Positions 12,498-25,300 of a DNA stretch of 64,000 bases are shown one piece after another. Within the stretch, counting starts at the first letter, position 1, and each line of letters opens with the position of its first letter. Source of the stretch: Thelephora terrestris. Its lineage: Eukaryota > Basidiomycota > Agaricomycetes > Thelephorales > Thelephoraceae. A program made the position numbers and the translations under genes. The stretch covers positions 248,001 through 312,000 of the forward strand of contig WIUZ02000020.1 of NCBI GenBank assembly GCA_015956445.1, given 5' to 3'. The notes beneath the pieces were generated by a model that saw only the letters and a program-made list of their open reading frames with translations, did not search any database and had not been told where the DNA came from.

Positions 12498-15400
12498 TTA
12501 TACGTTCTTCCACAACACGAACTCTTCGAGCGCATCCAACAGATCCCCTGGGTTCATCGAATTCAACCTTTCCCACCTCAACACTCTCGCGTCCATGATC
12601 CAAATCGGCTTCATTCCCCGCTCCGTCGAAGTCTGATGCTGCGTGGCAAGTCGATGCGCGTTTTCGCACTGCTGCACCGCCCAGTAAGTCTTGATCACCG
12701 GCTGGATATCCCCCTGCTCCTCGTAATCCACAAAGATGACACCCCTCTCGATACCTCGTTTCGTAGAGAAGCCCTTCTTCCTGTGCCAACCGCACGCGAC
12801 GAGTAAACTCTCCAGTTGAGAGACCTCGTTCATTCTTGGCACGAGTTGGAGAGATGAGGGGCGATAAGGGGGTTCGGGATCGTAAATGTCCCGGGCGAAC
12901 CAGACGACGCTGGTGGTCATCAAAACCCCAATCGGCGTGTCTGTGAACAAGAGCCGTTGTGGCTCGAGGTTAAGAGAGGGGAATCGTCCTGTGACCTTCT
13001 CGCTGCCTTCTGGTTCCTGTCGTCCAAGTTGCCTTGCAGGGAACTCGTCCTGCTTTGTATCTTCACTTGGAGATGGGACCGTTGACTTCCCGTCCTCGGT
13101 GGGTGGTTCAGGGACCTTCTGTGGTTGTGGTGGAGTCGTTGGCGGAGGGCGACCCGAATAGAACTTGTCCGCGCCGTGGTACGCTGCAATCTTGTCCGAG
13201 TTGTTGGGGCAATCCAGCAATGATCCAGGCCCAGACGTCCCTGGGGGAAACGGCGCAGGGATACCAAACGTCAAAGCGGATGTCCTGGTTTTCCGACGAA
13301 TGGACTCAACGTCATCCCCTGGTGTCCTCTCGCGTACAACCTTTTCCTCCACTCCTGTCGACTTGGCAACAAACACTCCGACGGCGACTACTGGACTTTG
13401 GATAGTCGCGGCAGGGGTTTGGGAAGGCATTATTCGTAGCGTTGAAGTGGCCCTGATTAACCTCGCCTTGATCGCGTCGACCGGCACGTCTCCTTTGCGG
13501 GTCTTGGATTTTGAAACCTTACGCGTCGAATGGGGGTCTTCCATGGAAGTCGTCTTGTCGGGTCTCCAGGTCTCAGAGGGTTTCAAATTGCGGGAGGAAC
13601 CGGGAACCTTTTGCACCAATAACGTTGGTCTTGCGAGAACGACTTTCTTTGAGGGAGAGCAGACATTTTCCTCTTCTCCTCGTGTCCTCTTCAATCCGAT
13701 GAGTGGGGCCTCAGCCTCCGTGGCGGTGAGTGAGCCCTTAAGAGCCGGTGCGCGTTTGATGGGGCCATTGGACACAGGGGTGGGCAAAGATCTCCCTGCT
13801 ATAAATTCTGAGAGGCGCTCTGGGTTGGGTCGGAGACCGAGCGGGGTACTCTGTTTTGCCGGGGGTTCTAATTTGATATTGAAGCTGGTAGGCGAATCGC
13901 TGGGGGCAGCCTGTGCGTCTGGGTCGCCCTGAGCATCCATTCGACCTTGACGCGGCGGGGAAGGAGAAAGTGAAGGAACGAGAGACGGAATTACGAAAGG
14001 ATTGGTGTTTAGACTAACGTGGTCATCTCTTTCATCGTCAACAAAGGGATTCTTGTTGCCACTCAAACGCGCCTTCGAGCTCTTTGATCCTTCCCCCTCC
14101 ATGACTTCACCAAATCCGAGTAGGTTGCAGTCTCTACCATCCAAAGGGGACTTTGGAGGCGTCTGGGGATCGGTGACGGCAACGTTCGTCATGGACATCA
14201 ACGGAGCCAGACGTCGAGAAAGCCTCGGTCGTGTCGGTGTGGCGGGGGAGACGGGGGACACAGGTCCATGTTGCTGAACGAGCACAGCCCCAGAAGGGCC
14301 CCCTTCAACGACCCCACTTACGTTTTCCAAGTAGGTTGACTCGCGATGATGTGGGCGCCTATCTTCTGAAAGATGACCGGAGTCGATGGTCCTCTTCCGT
14401 TTCTTGCTATTGCTCTTATGGTCCCCATCGCGTTGTTTCCTTTCCACCCTATCCAAGCTTTCAAGGATGGTCTCTTCGCGCTGTTTCCTTCGGAGTGGGT
14501 CTTTGACTCCCGGTGATGCCACTTTTCCAAAAAGGTTCTTGCACCAGTCATCTGCTTCCTTGTTCGGTCGCTCTCTCCCGACGGTCTCTCGCGCTATACG
14601 TTGAAACTCTTCCAAGGATATGCATTCTCGCCATGTACGGTCACGTCTGCGGTAGGCTTTTGTCATGCGTGGAAACCGGAGTTCGTAGTACTAATTCAAA
14701 CGAGACGTTTTGCGATCAGCAAGCAACGATGGTAGATGTGTGGGGTAGACGCACCTTTCCCCCAGGTGCTTTGGTAAATCCCGCACCAAACACTTCTGCC
14801 AGAATCAACGAGTCCCTGAGCAAGATAACAGAAGGCCTAGGTTGTGATCTGCCGATAAATAGGCTCATGTCGTAACCGAGCCGGCGAGGATTTTTGCAGT
14901 ATTCGCTGTACGTGACCGAGTTTGAGCTTTTGATCAAAAAATTCAAATCTTCTAGCTGATCACGGTTCAGTCCATATGAAACCGTGAAGAAAGTCCTAAA
15001 TGACGGAGTCGTACTCGGCTGCGAGACCAATTAGCGAGGTGAGCGTGCCAAAATAAGTAAAAGTCTTTACGTCGGTTTTTAGAGCATCCGCGTTGGTCAA
15101 TATCCCCAAATGGAAGGTCGTGAATGCAGAAGGCGGAACTAGGTATGATCAGCATGAGAGCCTCGTGCTCGAGCGTTTCGTTCACGTACCTCGCAGCTCC
15201 CGACCCCGATCCCTTTCCCAACATGCCCCAACAATTACGAGATCAACGCAATCGCCGAGTCCAGGGATGTAGTCCTTCTTCAGCTTCAACCGAAGGTCAC
15301 CGTCAAGCAAGATCATCGAGATAGCACCGCGTATGTACCTTGACCCACGGAGACTTGATATATGCGCCTTCGTCAGCCTTCAGAACGAGACCTTCTTGAT

Positions 15401-17277
15401 GATCTGCCAATGCCTGAGCAAGGGCATACTTCAATTGGGCGGTTGCAGCGTTGATACCCTTTGTCAAGTTGATGGGTGACCTCTCCGCGAATATTGAAAA
15501 GCCATGGATGGGAAGGACGATCGATTCCATGATCCTCCTCCGCTCACGGTATGGCAGGCAAGTCAAGGGGCGAGAGTCAAGAAGAAGAACATCAAAGAAC
15601 ACGAGCGCAAGGTGACGGGTCCCTCCGTCCGAAGCGTCGGATCTCAAAGAACACTGCGAGCTGAGGAAATCATTCGCGGGCTCGGTCACCAGATCGGGGT
15701 AGTTCAACAAGCGAATACTCACATCACAGGCGTCGATTCTTGCAGCTTGCGATCCCTATGCCGAGGGCCGACCGCGGTACTCTCGATGAGGCTACGGATT
15801 CTCCAAAACTCTGAAGGTGGGGCTTAACATCGTGTGGGACGAGAAACAAGGAAATGATTCACCGTCAATCCTTTCCGCCGTATCGGAAAAGGCCACCATT
15901 TCAGCCTCAAGTATCACACTGTCCTTCACACAAGGCTTTCCGTTTCTCGCCGTCGGAGGAACAGCAGAACCCGGGAGACCCAAGGCATCCAAGATAACCC
16001 TTGGCCTTGTCAGGGCCAAAATTTGTCCATCTATGCGATAAACTCACTGATGGACGGCGTGCCTGTCGTTCGTTGATTCCCTCTTGCTCTTGCTGAAGAT
16101 CTTCAATTCTACGGATCCCTTCTCCTGATCAACCTTGACATGGATCTGTGCGCGTTCACCATCGTACTTAGTTTCAGCCCAAGCGAGCTGAGAGTTTGAG
16201 AAGTGCTTCAACGCTTGAGCGCACCCAGTGCCCTTGACGGTTTTAGGGATCTGGGAGTCCCGAGTGGCCATAGGTTTGTCTAATTTCACGACTGCAACAC
16301 AAGCAGTTCTCTCACCTGAAGTGGATTCCCGACAGTCCTGAGATCGCGATCATCTCCGGACAAGGCTATCTCGAAGCTAGACACTACTCTCCATCTTGAG
16401 AGCGCATCCGACGTAGGGTCCCAGACCTTCAAAGCATCAACAACGCCGAGATGAACGACCGAGTTGCTCTTCTCGTTAAGCGCGGCTGTGTAGTGTGTCT
16501 TGTTGGAGGGATAGAGAACCGGCCGAAGATCTTTCAGAATGATTTGCGTCAAAAACGATGCTTCCCTGGGCGACAGGGAGGAATACAAGGACTTCAGCGT
16601 CTCAGCTCTAGACCCTGGCAGGTTCGGATCTGGCTGGATCGTCGAGTGGGAGAAGGAGGAAAATGACGCGAGTTGCGTTAACAACCTATCAACTTGAAGT
16701 ATGTCCAACCCAACATGCTGACCGTTCTTCTGTTCCAAGCAGTTGAGCCCTCGTCAGAGAGAGACTTGTGTGGGGCGCTTACGCTTACGGCAGCCGTCAG
16801 GACCTCTCTCACTTCAACTCCTAGGCAGCCCAGCGACCCGTCTGCACTCCAGCGTGACAAACACGACCCCCTATCACCTGAGTTGCCGGAAACGCCGAAT
16901 ATGCGAGCCAAATGTTGCGCAAGCCTCGCTTCTTGCATATCGTACCTTCTGTTCACATCCAGATCCGGGAACAACAGCCGGAAAATGGCAACGGAGGAGT
17001 CCTCTACGGATTTATGTTCAAAGTTTGTTCGTAGGTACGCGACCCATCGCGAAAAAATGCGCAACGCGGGATAGTCCTTCCTTTTCGAGGTACCAGGGCT
17101 TGTGGGATTCGAATCTCGCGTTTTTGTGGCGACCTTGGAAATATCTGACAACAAGGAGACAAACCTGCAAGAATCGGGCGCGTCAGGGGGTGAGATATTG
17201 AATTGTGATGGTATCTAAGCTTACAAAGAGAAAGGTATCGTTTTTGGGGGAGTCCGGTTGTCCAACGTGCTCGTCAT
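12498..17277 (-). CDS. ATP-dependent DNA ligase, fungal large form
   Basis: A nucleotidyltransferase that seals DNA nicks, presumably in the nucleus. The chain starts at ATG 17277 (MTSTLDNRTPPKTIPFS; exon 17277-17225, intron to 17165) and runs leftward through many short exons. Visible parts: N-terminal ligase DNA-binding domain (LLSDISKVATKTRDS; QIILKDLRPVLYPSNKTHY), motif I ETKYDGERAQIH with the adenylated Lys near 16165, motif III ILEAEMVAF, motif IIIa-like LALVFFDVLLLD, motif IV EGLVLKADEGAYIKSPWVKV, then an OB-fold segment ending in YYELRFPRMTKAYRRRDRTW. The last exon (14.7-12.5 kb) adds a Ser/Pro-rich, low-complexity region of about 500 residues and a C-terminal domain (IGVLMTTSVVWFARDIYDPE to DALEEFVLWKNV) that may be BRCT-like. 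Organisation resembles ligase IV-like fungal proteins, but I cannot assign it to LIG4 with certainty. Exons between 15.0 and 16.3 kb are only roughly placed. Confidence 0.85.
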
Positions 17278-18055
17278 CGGCGTCGAAAAGTTATGTACAT
17301 GCCCTCGTGGGCTCCGCAAATTCCGTTCGAGAAGAAGCGTACAAGTGGAAGAAGGTCTGGTGGACGTTCAAAGCAGGAATCATGAACCAAGCAGGTCGCG
17401 TAGGGTCACGGTCGCGTCGGATAATGAGCGCTTGAGACCTCGACACGTGAGATACATAGCTCGATCGCGATAACAACGAGGCACATCCTGGAACATCGCC
17501 TTCACCTTCAAGACAGCCCCCCGCCAAACAGGATTCCCTAGAGATCCACCGTATACTCCCACTGAAGGTGGCTGAGGCCGAGCTGGTCTCAAACCGACCG
17601 ATAGCCAAATCTGGCCGCTTCCATTTAAGTATGCCTCCCGCGAAGTGAACCTACTTTCACCCCTGCAGTGACTCGGTAGCACGATAGTAATACGCAAATT
17701 AAACGACTATCCAGAGTATGTACCTGTTGGCACCCAGAACAAGCGCCCGTTCTGGGACAACAACATACAGTATGAGTAGGTTGGGGGGTCTGCGAACGTT
17801 GTTCAGCGTATTCCACCCGGGGGATGTAATTTATAGTGGAGGCTAAAGCGAGGTATTGTGTCAACTAACGATCTCTGGGTTGGCCGAATCACCTGCAAAC
17901 GCCTGCCGAGGCAGTTCCCCCAAAATTTGATCAAGGTGTCCCTCCAAACTCGTGGATCCTCTGTTGAGCGTTCTGGCTTCAGTCACAATAACTAGGGCTA
18001 ACGGCGTAGGCCTTGAGGCCTTGAGGGGTAACAACGAGCGAGTAACATGAACCAT
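17278..18055. other. Spacer upstream of the ligase, no intact gene
   Basis: Holds the ligase promoter and, further right, sequence continuing from the thymidylate-kinase relic. Minus-strand frames at 17291-17697 (for example PSVGVYGGSLGNPVWRGAVL) look somewhat protein-like, but I found no exon chain or domain. They could be remains of another gene. Confidence 0.4.
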
Positions 18056-18360
18056 TGACGATTGCGCGCGTGTGATTGTCCATATCCGACCGAGCGCGCA
18101 GATACGACTCTGCAAGCTGTCCGGTTGGCGTGAAGCTATCTGAGGGACCAGGCCATGACATGTCCTTGGCACTGTTGTCGCATGAGCCCTTCTACGATAG
18201 AACCAACACCAGGGTCCCGATCAGGGATTGCGGGGCCGCACACCTGCAGCCTTAGAATTTGGTAAGCGGTGATTGGATTTAGAAGTGGGTTTGGGGCGCC
18301 GGAGACGTCGCGCCGTCCCTGGGTCAATAAACTCCCCTCAAGTCATGGCGAGAGATGTAA
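18056..18360 (-). pseudogene. Thymidylate kinase relic 1 (exons 1-2 with intron sequence)
   Basis: Read on the minus strand, this matches the 5' end of the thymidylate kinase gene at 11.3 kb: the leader TCTCGCCATGACT, then GAGGGG-GTT-ATTG, the intron end TGGTCCCTCAGATAG, and exon 2, where AESYLRARSDMDNHT corresponds to [15 protein letters not shown]. The third codon is TGA where the gene has CGA, and most of the P-loop part of exon 1 is lost. The intron is kept, so this is a DNA-level duplication and not a retrocopy. The relic start (18346) lies head-to-head with FunK1 copy 1, the same arrangement as relic 2 at 52.1-52.4 kb. Confidence 0.85.
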
Positions 18361-18721
18361 ACGGGGCTAAGTTAGACGCAGAACGACTGTGTGTGGTGCA
18401 TTCAAAGGCTGCTTACTATGCGCTGAAGCAAAACGTGAATTCTGATTTGGTGTGTGGTATTTCCCGTGTCCTGTGTCCCCCGGTCTTCATCTCTATTCTT
18501 CCAGTTGTGCCGTGCCACACCCCTGGATCACCCACTGCCTTCAACAAAGGGGGAATAAAAAACTGAACGTTGGACCTGGACTGTACCACCACCAGCCTGA
18601 TCAATGTAGATGCCCACAATGGTATAGAAGGATATTGCAATCCACGTGCCCCTTGAAACTCATAGTATAAATCCCTCGGTGAGCGCGATGCCCAAATACT
18701 ATACCCACAGGCAGTGACTCA

Positions 18722-21153
18722 ATGGATAACGCAGCCTCCGAGCCCACCCAGCCCTCTACTCCTATCCGCGGTCACTCCGCGGGTGTCACGGTCGGTTCCT
18801 CGGCCTATGCCAGCCAATCTCACGCTTACAACTTGACGACACGCGTGTTTACGTACGTCACACTCCTTCATTTTCGGTCACCGGTAACGATATGGGACCA
18901 GGGCGCAAAATATGGGTCCACACATCAAAGTCGACTTGCAGGGTGCCAAGGAATGTAAGGTGGCCGAAATGATCAAGTTCTTGTTCTCGTTCTGCAAATC
19001 GGATGATAAGAATTTTGTCGCTGATTGCAACGAGAGACACCTTAATCGTGCGTTTCGAGCGGCGAAGGAGGTAGCAAAAAATGACTCGCTCAAAACAAAG
19101 CTTTCTAACTTGTACGTGCCGCAAATCCGACTGCTCAGGCACGCAACTAACAATTATGGTGCGTTACATCAGCCTTAACGCCAGGTCGGAGGCGGCGATG
19201 TACGATCCATTTGTGATCACCTGCAACTATGCCCTGGACGAGCTTTCGAACATTCAATTCGACGACGATAAGACGTTGCCAGATTACGAAATCTGACAAC
19301 AAGTGTGAGTGTGCACTAATTGGAAGGTTTCTGTTACTTATTTTCTCGGGCAGATGGCATCCGGGGCTCGCCCAGGTTGGAGACACAAGCAGGGCCAGAA
19401 GACTGCCCGGTCTGGAGATCGGTGGAAGATACCCACAGCACCGGTGTTGAGCAACCCGAGAGTGAGGCTTCGGGCACAATCCAGAAAAAGGAGGGCAGCG
19501 AACAGGACGCTGCGGGGGGTCTTTGGCCTCCCGTGCTCCAGCCAGACGATCCGGTCAACATCCAGAACGGGATATACGCTGCGGAAAGGCTTTGTTGCGC
19601 CCCTGAGATCACTCACTCCATTAACTTCATCCTCCGCGGTGAGATTGATCCCCTCCATATCTCTTGTACAGCACAACTCACTCAGGATTCAACGTTTCAG
19701 GAAGCACATTGTACATTACGTGGTCAGACAGACAGGGTGTCATTCGAACGGCAGGCTTCGACATCATCCATAACCTCCCTCACTTTCTCCTGGTCCTCTT
19801 GATCCTCCAGAGGTTTGATTTGGGACGCTGGGGACTTTTCACCGCGTTCAAAGAGTCACCTATCACGCAAAGCGGGGCCGTACGCAAACGAATCTACCTT
19901 GAATACACCTTGAACAAGGACGATCCAATCTGTATCTACCCCTACCAGGACCCCCTTCACCCTCCTCCTATCAACCTGGTTGGTCGTCCAACAATCGTAG
20001 CTGGAGCTAGGAAGGCCGCCAGCTCACAAGAGCCAGAAAGCGACCAGGAGATTCGGGATGCCAACAAATTGGTTGCCAAGTTTTACTGGCCGGAGCAAAC
20101 GCGGGTCAGCGAAGTGAAGATCCTAGAAGAGGCAGCAAGAATCGGCGACGATAATGAACTGGTGAAAAACCGCATCCCTACGGTCGTTAGTCACCTAGAC
20201 CCTCCGTACATAACGTGTTCGACGAGGTTCATCCGCGAGTTTCTTGGTATTGAAACTGACGGCGCGCGGGTGCTCCGGGTGATCATATTCGACCGCCTGA
20301 AGCCACTCAAATACCTCGACGGGGAACAAATGCTGATCGCATTCTTAGACTGTTTCTTCTGTGAGTTGTCTTTGCATTGTCTAGGCCATCTTCAGCACTC
20401 ACCCGGTGATAGGTCACTGGGCACTCTGGCAGAAGGGAATCGAGCACCGGGAGCATCAGCATAGACAACCTGATGTACCACCCGGTCACGAAACGGGGAG
20501 TCCTTAACGACTTTGACCTGGCTCGATCGTCCACGCAGGTGGGAAGTTCGAGGGCGAAGGATAACACCGGGACTAGACCATTCATGGCCTTGGATCTACT
20601 CAGCGAAGAGGCATCCAAGGGCCAGGTCAAGCGGCTCTACCGACACGATGCCGAATCCTTCGCCTGGTGTCTCGTTTACATCTGCATTTGCATGACGAAG
20701 AATGAGCGCGGCGAAATCTCCACCATCACCCCCAATCCTTTGTTTCCATGGTTTGACACCGCTACAGTCTGTCAAGCTTCCAAGCAAAAAGCCAACAAGA
20801 TGTTGGAGCTTCTCGCGAAGACTACCATTCACGCCAGCTCCACGCACTTTGCTGCGGAGCTTTGCGACCTCTGGATTACGCGGTTCCATGACCAAGAGTC
20901 AGCGATGAATGTGATCGTGCAGGATTCCTCGGGGAGCAGGCTGGCACGATTTAGCCTTATCCCTCGGAAGAGTAGGGTGTATGAAGAGCCCTCGGATCGC
21001 GAATGGTTCAGGCAAGTTTGTCAAGTAATGTTTCGTGCTCTTGATACTAGCAATCCGGCTCCAATTTCGATGCCCAATCCCATTTTTGATCAAATGGTGG
21101 ACCATGTGCTTGATAAGTACCAATTTGTAGAATCCGTTCAGCCTGTAGAGTAA
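18722..21153 (+). pseudogene. FunK1-type fungal kinase, copy 1, frameshifted at the catalytic loop
   Basis: Member of the fungal-specific protein kinase family FunK1 (Pkinase_fungal). Exon 1 begins MDNAASEPTQPSTPIRG. Later exons carry the N-terminal domain (MGPHIKVDLQGAKECKVAEM; AMYDPFVITCNYALDE), then the beta-rich region (WGLFTAFKESPITQ; ICIYPYQDP; INLVGRPTIVAGARKA; LVAKFYWPEQTRVSEV), GARVLRVIIFDRLKPLKYLD and the kinase core (GVLNDFDLA; GTRPFMALDLLSEEA; YRHDAESFAWCLVYICICM). An intron at about 20361-20395 precedes the catalytic loop. There the frame reads GIEHREHQHRQ instead of the expected HRDIS-DN: one extra base near 20434 shifts the frame, and it continues correctly as NLMYHPVTKRG in the next frame. 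An in-frame TGA near 19294 may be a second lesion or an unrecognised intron. It shares about 150 bp of 3' flank with copy 3. Confidence 0.8.
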
Positions 21154-21369
21154 TTTTAAACCCCGCTGGTTTACAACGTGTAAACTTAGGTTCTCTCTCG
21201 ATCTGAACAATAGATGAACACCGTGAGGCCGTCGTACAGGATAGACAGATATTTCGAGGCCTCGTCAAAAGTGTTGAGAGCATTTGTCTCGTGAATTCGA
21301 AGCGAGCCCAGATACCACCAAAATATGCCTTAAATCTTTCTGATGTGTGTTTGAGGTACGCGCCACTTA

Positions 21370-22170
21370 TCAGGCACCAGGGACATCCCGTTGTCTCCCA
21401 CGCAGAGCTGACATTCTATGTCCGAATTCCAATTCTTCAATCAAACCCAGCCAATGTAATGACCTCTCTACAGAAGATGCGGTCTTAGCACTTTACTCCC
21501 TCAAAGCCCTTACAACGCTGGGTTGGAGCAGGGAGTACGGAGCAACAATGAAAGTGACACCGGAGAAGTGGAGTGTTTAGGAATTGCATGAATGTGACGT
21601 TCTTTCTGACCTGATGCGGGGTATGAGTCGGCGACCGAGTGGTCGTAAACGCATGTGCGTCCGGGTTGGGCGGGGGCTGTGCGTTGCATAAATCGGGTGA
21701 AAATCGACGGCCCGACAATGTACACTCCAAGGGTACTAGGAGAACAAAGGGGGTGAGATCGCATTGTTGGTGCCTACTCACCGATCGGAGTATTGAACGC
21801 GCTATGTACCGCGATGGATATGTTTGGTATTAGATGCCTGCAACAGTACGACCACGTCGAAAGCCTTCTTGCACGTGTGATGCTTATAAGCAACTACTGC
21901 CCTTGGGTGGAAGATCAGCGAGGGTTGATACGGAGGGAGTTAGGCTTACGAATAATTTTCCCGAAGAGGACCGGAGTCCACGATTTTATCTTTTGATTTT
22001 CTTGTTGTACTCTATGTATGCGACCCGTGCGGGATTTTTTCGGCATGTATGAAGAGTACTGTTTGAGCTCTACATAATTCGCTGCACCCGACAGTGCCTC
22101 AGTCAGTAGTTACAACACAAAGGCGGGTGAAAACATACCAGGGAACAGTCCCATCTATCAGCGGAATTTT
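21370..22170 (+). repeat. Dispersed repeat, copy A, ending in an ABP1 3'-end fragment
   Basis: Matches the region downstream of ABP1 (copy B, about 46.8-48.1 kb) in the same orientation, and copy C (57.3-58.2 kb) in reverse. Shared blocks include 'gatgcggtctt', 'gcactttactcc', 'acccgtgcgggat', 'ttcggcatgtatgaagag' and 'cataattcgctgcacccgaca'. Positions about 22062-22165 correspond, on the minus strand, to the last intron and final exon of ABP1 (GLFP / ANYVEL), so this copy arose by duplication of the ABP1 3' end with its downstream DNA. Copy A keeps about 75 bp that are deleted from copy B. No coding capacity seen. Confidence 0.75.
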
Positions 22171-22303
22171 TTTTGACCCAAGTGTCAGAGGGTTTCTCGC
22201 TGCGTCCTCTAAGCTGACCACGGTCACTTCGGGCGCTGAGGTCACCTGCACGACGGATCGGCAACCACCGAAACCAGATCACCCTTATGTCTCCCTGTTG
22301 ACT

Positions 22304-25300
22304 ATGGCCGGACTGCGAAACTCTGGCTACTCGGAAGACCACTTCAATCGAGAGCGGCCTCTCGTTGTGAAATGCACATTCTATGACAAGAAACGACGGA
22401 TCACGTTCAACGCAGCCAGGAACTGCTCTTGCGATATCCTGCGGCAAAAAGTGGGTGATAGCTTTCCCAGGTTATGACTAAAGCCTCTCTGAACCTCTGC
22501 CGGCTAGATAGAGAGGTGTTTCTCTTTATACCAGACGGCGTACGATATTGTTTGGACCGACGATGAAGGCGACAAATGTTCGATACGCGAAGATTCGGAC
22601 TTGGACGAAGCAATCTCATACTTTGGCTCTGAGGGGGTCGAACCACCGGTCCCTTCGAATATGTCCGTCTCCTCATCCGGTCGCAGCTCCTCCGGAAGCC
22701 GAAAGATCACCATATACGTCGACATCTGCGTTGATTACGACGGTCCCAGTCTATCCGAGACTTCTTCGATCGCGAGTAGGGAGGAATTCGAAGCGGGCGA
22801 CACCCAATCGGATTGGGATCTGAGCAATATCTCGAGGTCGGAGTTGGAGGATGATGAGGTCACTGTCAGCTCCAAGGACACGGGTTCCGCCACTGGTCAC
22901 AGGGCCAGACCGTTTTCTCCATCCGCTGCCGCAGCAGTAAGTCACCCACGTTTGATGACTCTTCCAGTCCACGGCACTAAACTCGAAGATTTAAACCTTC
23001 AAAAGCATGGTGTTCCACCTTCTGTTCAGGAGTCCGCCTTCGAGGATGTCGAACCGGAGGGAGACGCAAGGACTTGGTCGGAGGTCGATGAAAGTTCTGT
23101 CGGATCTCTCTCTGTCACCGGGCCGTTCGAACGGTTGAAAATGGATGACGAACCTGTGGCCCCGTCGGACCCAAATTCTAGTTTACTAAAATCGGAACGT
23201 GGTGCAGCTTGGCTGCGGGACCAGAACCTTCGGACGATCAAGTCGACGCTCGGCGCCTTGCCAGAACCCTCTGACGCGGCGTCTCTTCATCCGGGTTCAG
23301 ACGTCGACGATAACGATCTCTCCTTGCAGAAAGGACCTGGGGGGAGGTACTACTATCAGTACAACTCCAGCATCGGATCTTCGGGCATCTCAAGCGATTC
23401 CGGATACGACGAGATTTTGAGTGCAGGAGGCGACGTGACAAGGTATCGGCCAACTTCGATGGAGGTTGCTTGGTTGGACTCCCAGCAACAAGGATCGAGC
23501 ACACCTATGGCGCATCGACCTCTGCCAGCTGTGAGCACAGCTTCCGACCCTACACCTATTCGCGATTTCAGCCAACTCTACCCCGATATACCTGTTGATG
23601 TACTACCTTTCATATCATCTGCATCCCTACCCCCTCCGATGGAACTCACCTCTTGCTCTGAATGCGGGCTTATCCTGGATACCATACGTTACGTTTGCTC
23701 GACGTGCAAGGAGCAGAAACCTCGAACACGAGAAGAACTCGAATCGTCGATGGGGAAGGGTAAACTGTGCGATTCCTTCTCTTATCCCCCGTCGGGCGGT
23801 AGGACGACCCTGAAGGCGGAGTCCTCGCACGCTAGCGGATTCAAGGAGATGTCCAAATTGTATCTGCCGAGTGGGCAACCCGATCCTGGATACGAGCTGT
23901 GTCCGAGTTGTTTAGAGTCAGCGGGAGTGCATCACGCGTTGGAGAAGAGCTTGGATCCTGGGTCTTCACCTTCCCCTGCCTCTCCGGAGCATGCGTTATC
24001 CGCGTGGAGACGTACTGCACCGAGGCAAAAGGGGAAACTGCGACATGCTTACATGGAGAAAAGCTGGGGTTGGGAAGGTTGGCAGGATGTCCGTGCGTGT
24101 CCGTCATTTATTCCACCGATCTTCCAATGACTTATATACTCACCCCACAGAACAAGATGATCGAGCAGATAATCGTTGCTCTACGTGTAGCAGCCTTCTC
24201 ACTGGTCGGCGGTATAAGTGTGCTTCTTGTATGCAATTTAACCTCTGCAGGGCATGCTACAGGTAGGGGTATCCAATCGAATTCACCCCAACAAGCTCTG
24301 ATGCTACCCTTCTCCCCTCTCGCAGCCAAGTGCATGAAATACACCCTTCCCACGCCTTCTTGGACGTCGTCGACAGGCGGGCTTCTGGATCAAGGAGCAA
24401 CAGCGATCCCGACTCCATGATCTACCATTCGTCCTCCTCGGAAACTCTTGCCCCCCAATGTGAGCCGCGCATTTTTATATCGACTGCTTTCGCTGGAGCT
24501 GCGGATGGTTTTTGATCGATCGCTAACCTTCTAATTCCCGCAGCTCTTTTGCATCAAGGGGTCAAATGCGCACAGTAAGTATCACTGGGCGATAATCGAG
24601 TTGTTCCGCAGCAGGCTAGACTTTTTCGTATTGACTTTTGCCTTTACAGCTGTCTACAGGACATCGTGGGTGCCAGATTCCACTGCGTCGTCTGTGATTC
24701 AGTGGACATATGCTCGAATTGCGAGTCGGCTGGGTTACCCGGTAACCTGGACTCCTCAGATGGTGGACATGACTCTTCCCACATCATGATCAAGGTTCGT
24801 AAACTGTTGCTCTGACCGTTGATATGTTTAACCTCTGGGACCAGATACCATATCCCGTCGAATCGTCCAAGGTTCAGGAAGTCAGTCATCGGGCGATGGC
24901 GCGCTGGAATGGAGGGGACGCAGAGCAGGTTGGACTCAACGACGTGCACCCTGGAATCCACTATCATGCTTGCCATCTTCGGTCAAGGTCTAGGAGGAGT
25001 TCCTTCGATGGAACCGTACGCATGAGTGACATAGAGTCCACGGGAGGTTTGAGCCATGGTGTGAGGTGTGGTTCGTGTTCACAGGTATGTTCGTTTCTGT
25101 TGGGCCACTTCGCTGGTATGTGCAAGGAGGCTGATTTCCAATGCGCCCAAGATGATCGTCGGTACTCGGTATCAGTGCGGGAATTGTCCTAGCATTCCGC
25201 ATCCATATAACCTGGTGTGTGAACCTGAGCCAGCGCCCAATTTTACACTTTCTTGACTTCCGACCTCAGTGTCAATCATGTGACGAAAAGTCATACATAG

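Noticed and set aside
13165-13932. 255-codon plus-strand frame opposite the last ligase exon
   Set aside because: It is the antisense shadow of the long low-complexity ligase exon; no independent features.
18056-18360. Thymidylate kinase relic as a processed retrocopy
   Set aside because: It keeps the end of intron 1 (TGGTCCCTCAG), so it arose from DNA duplication.
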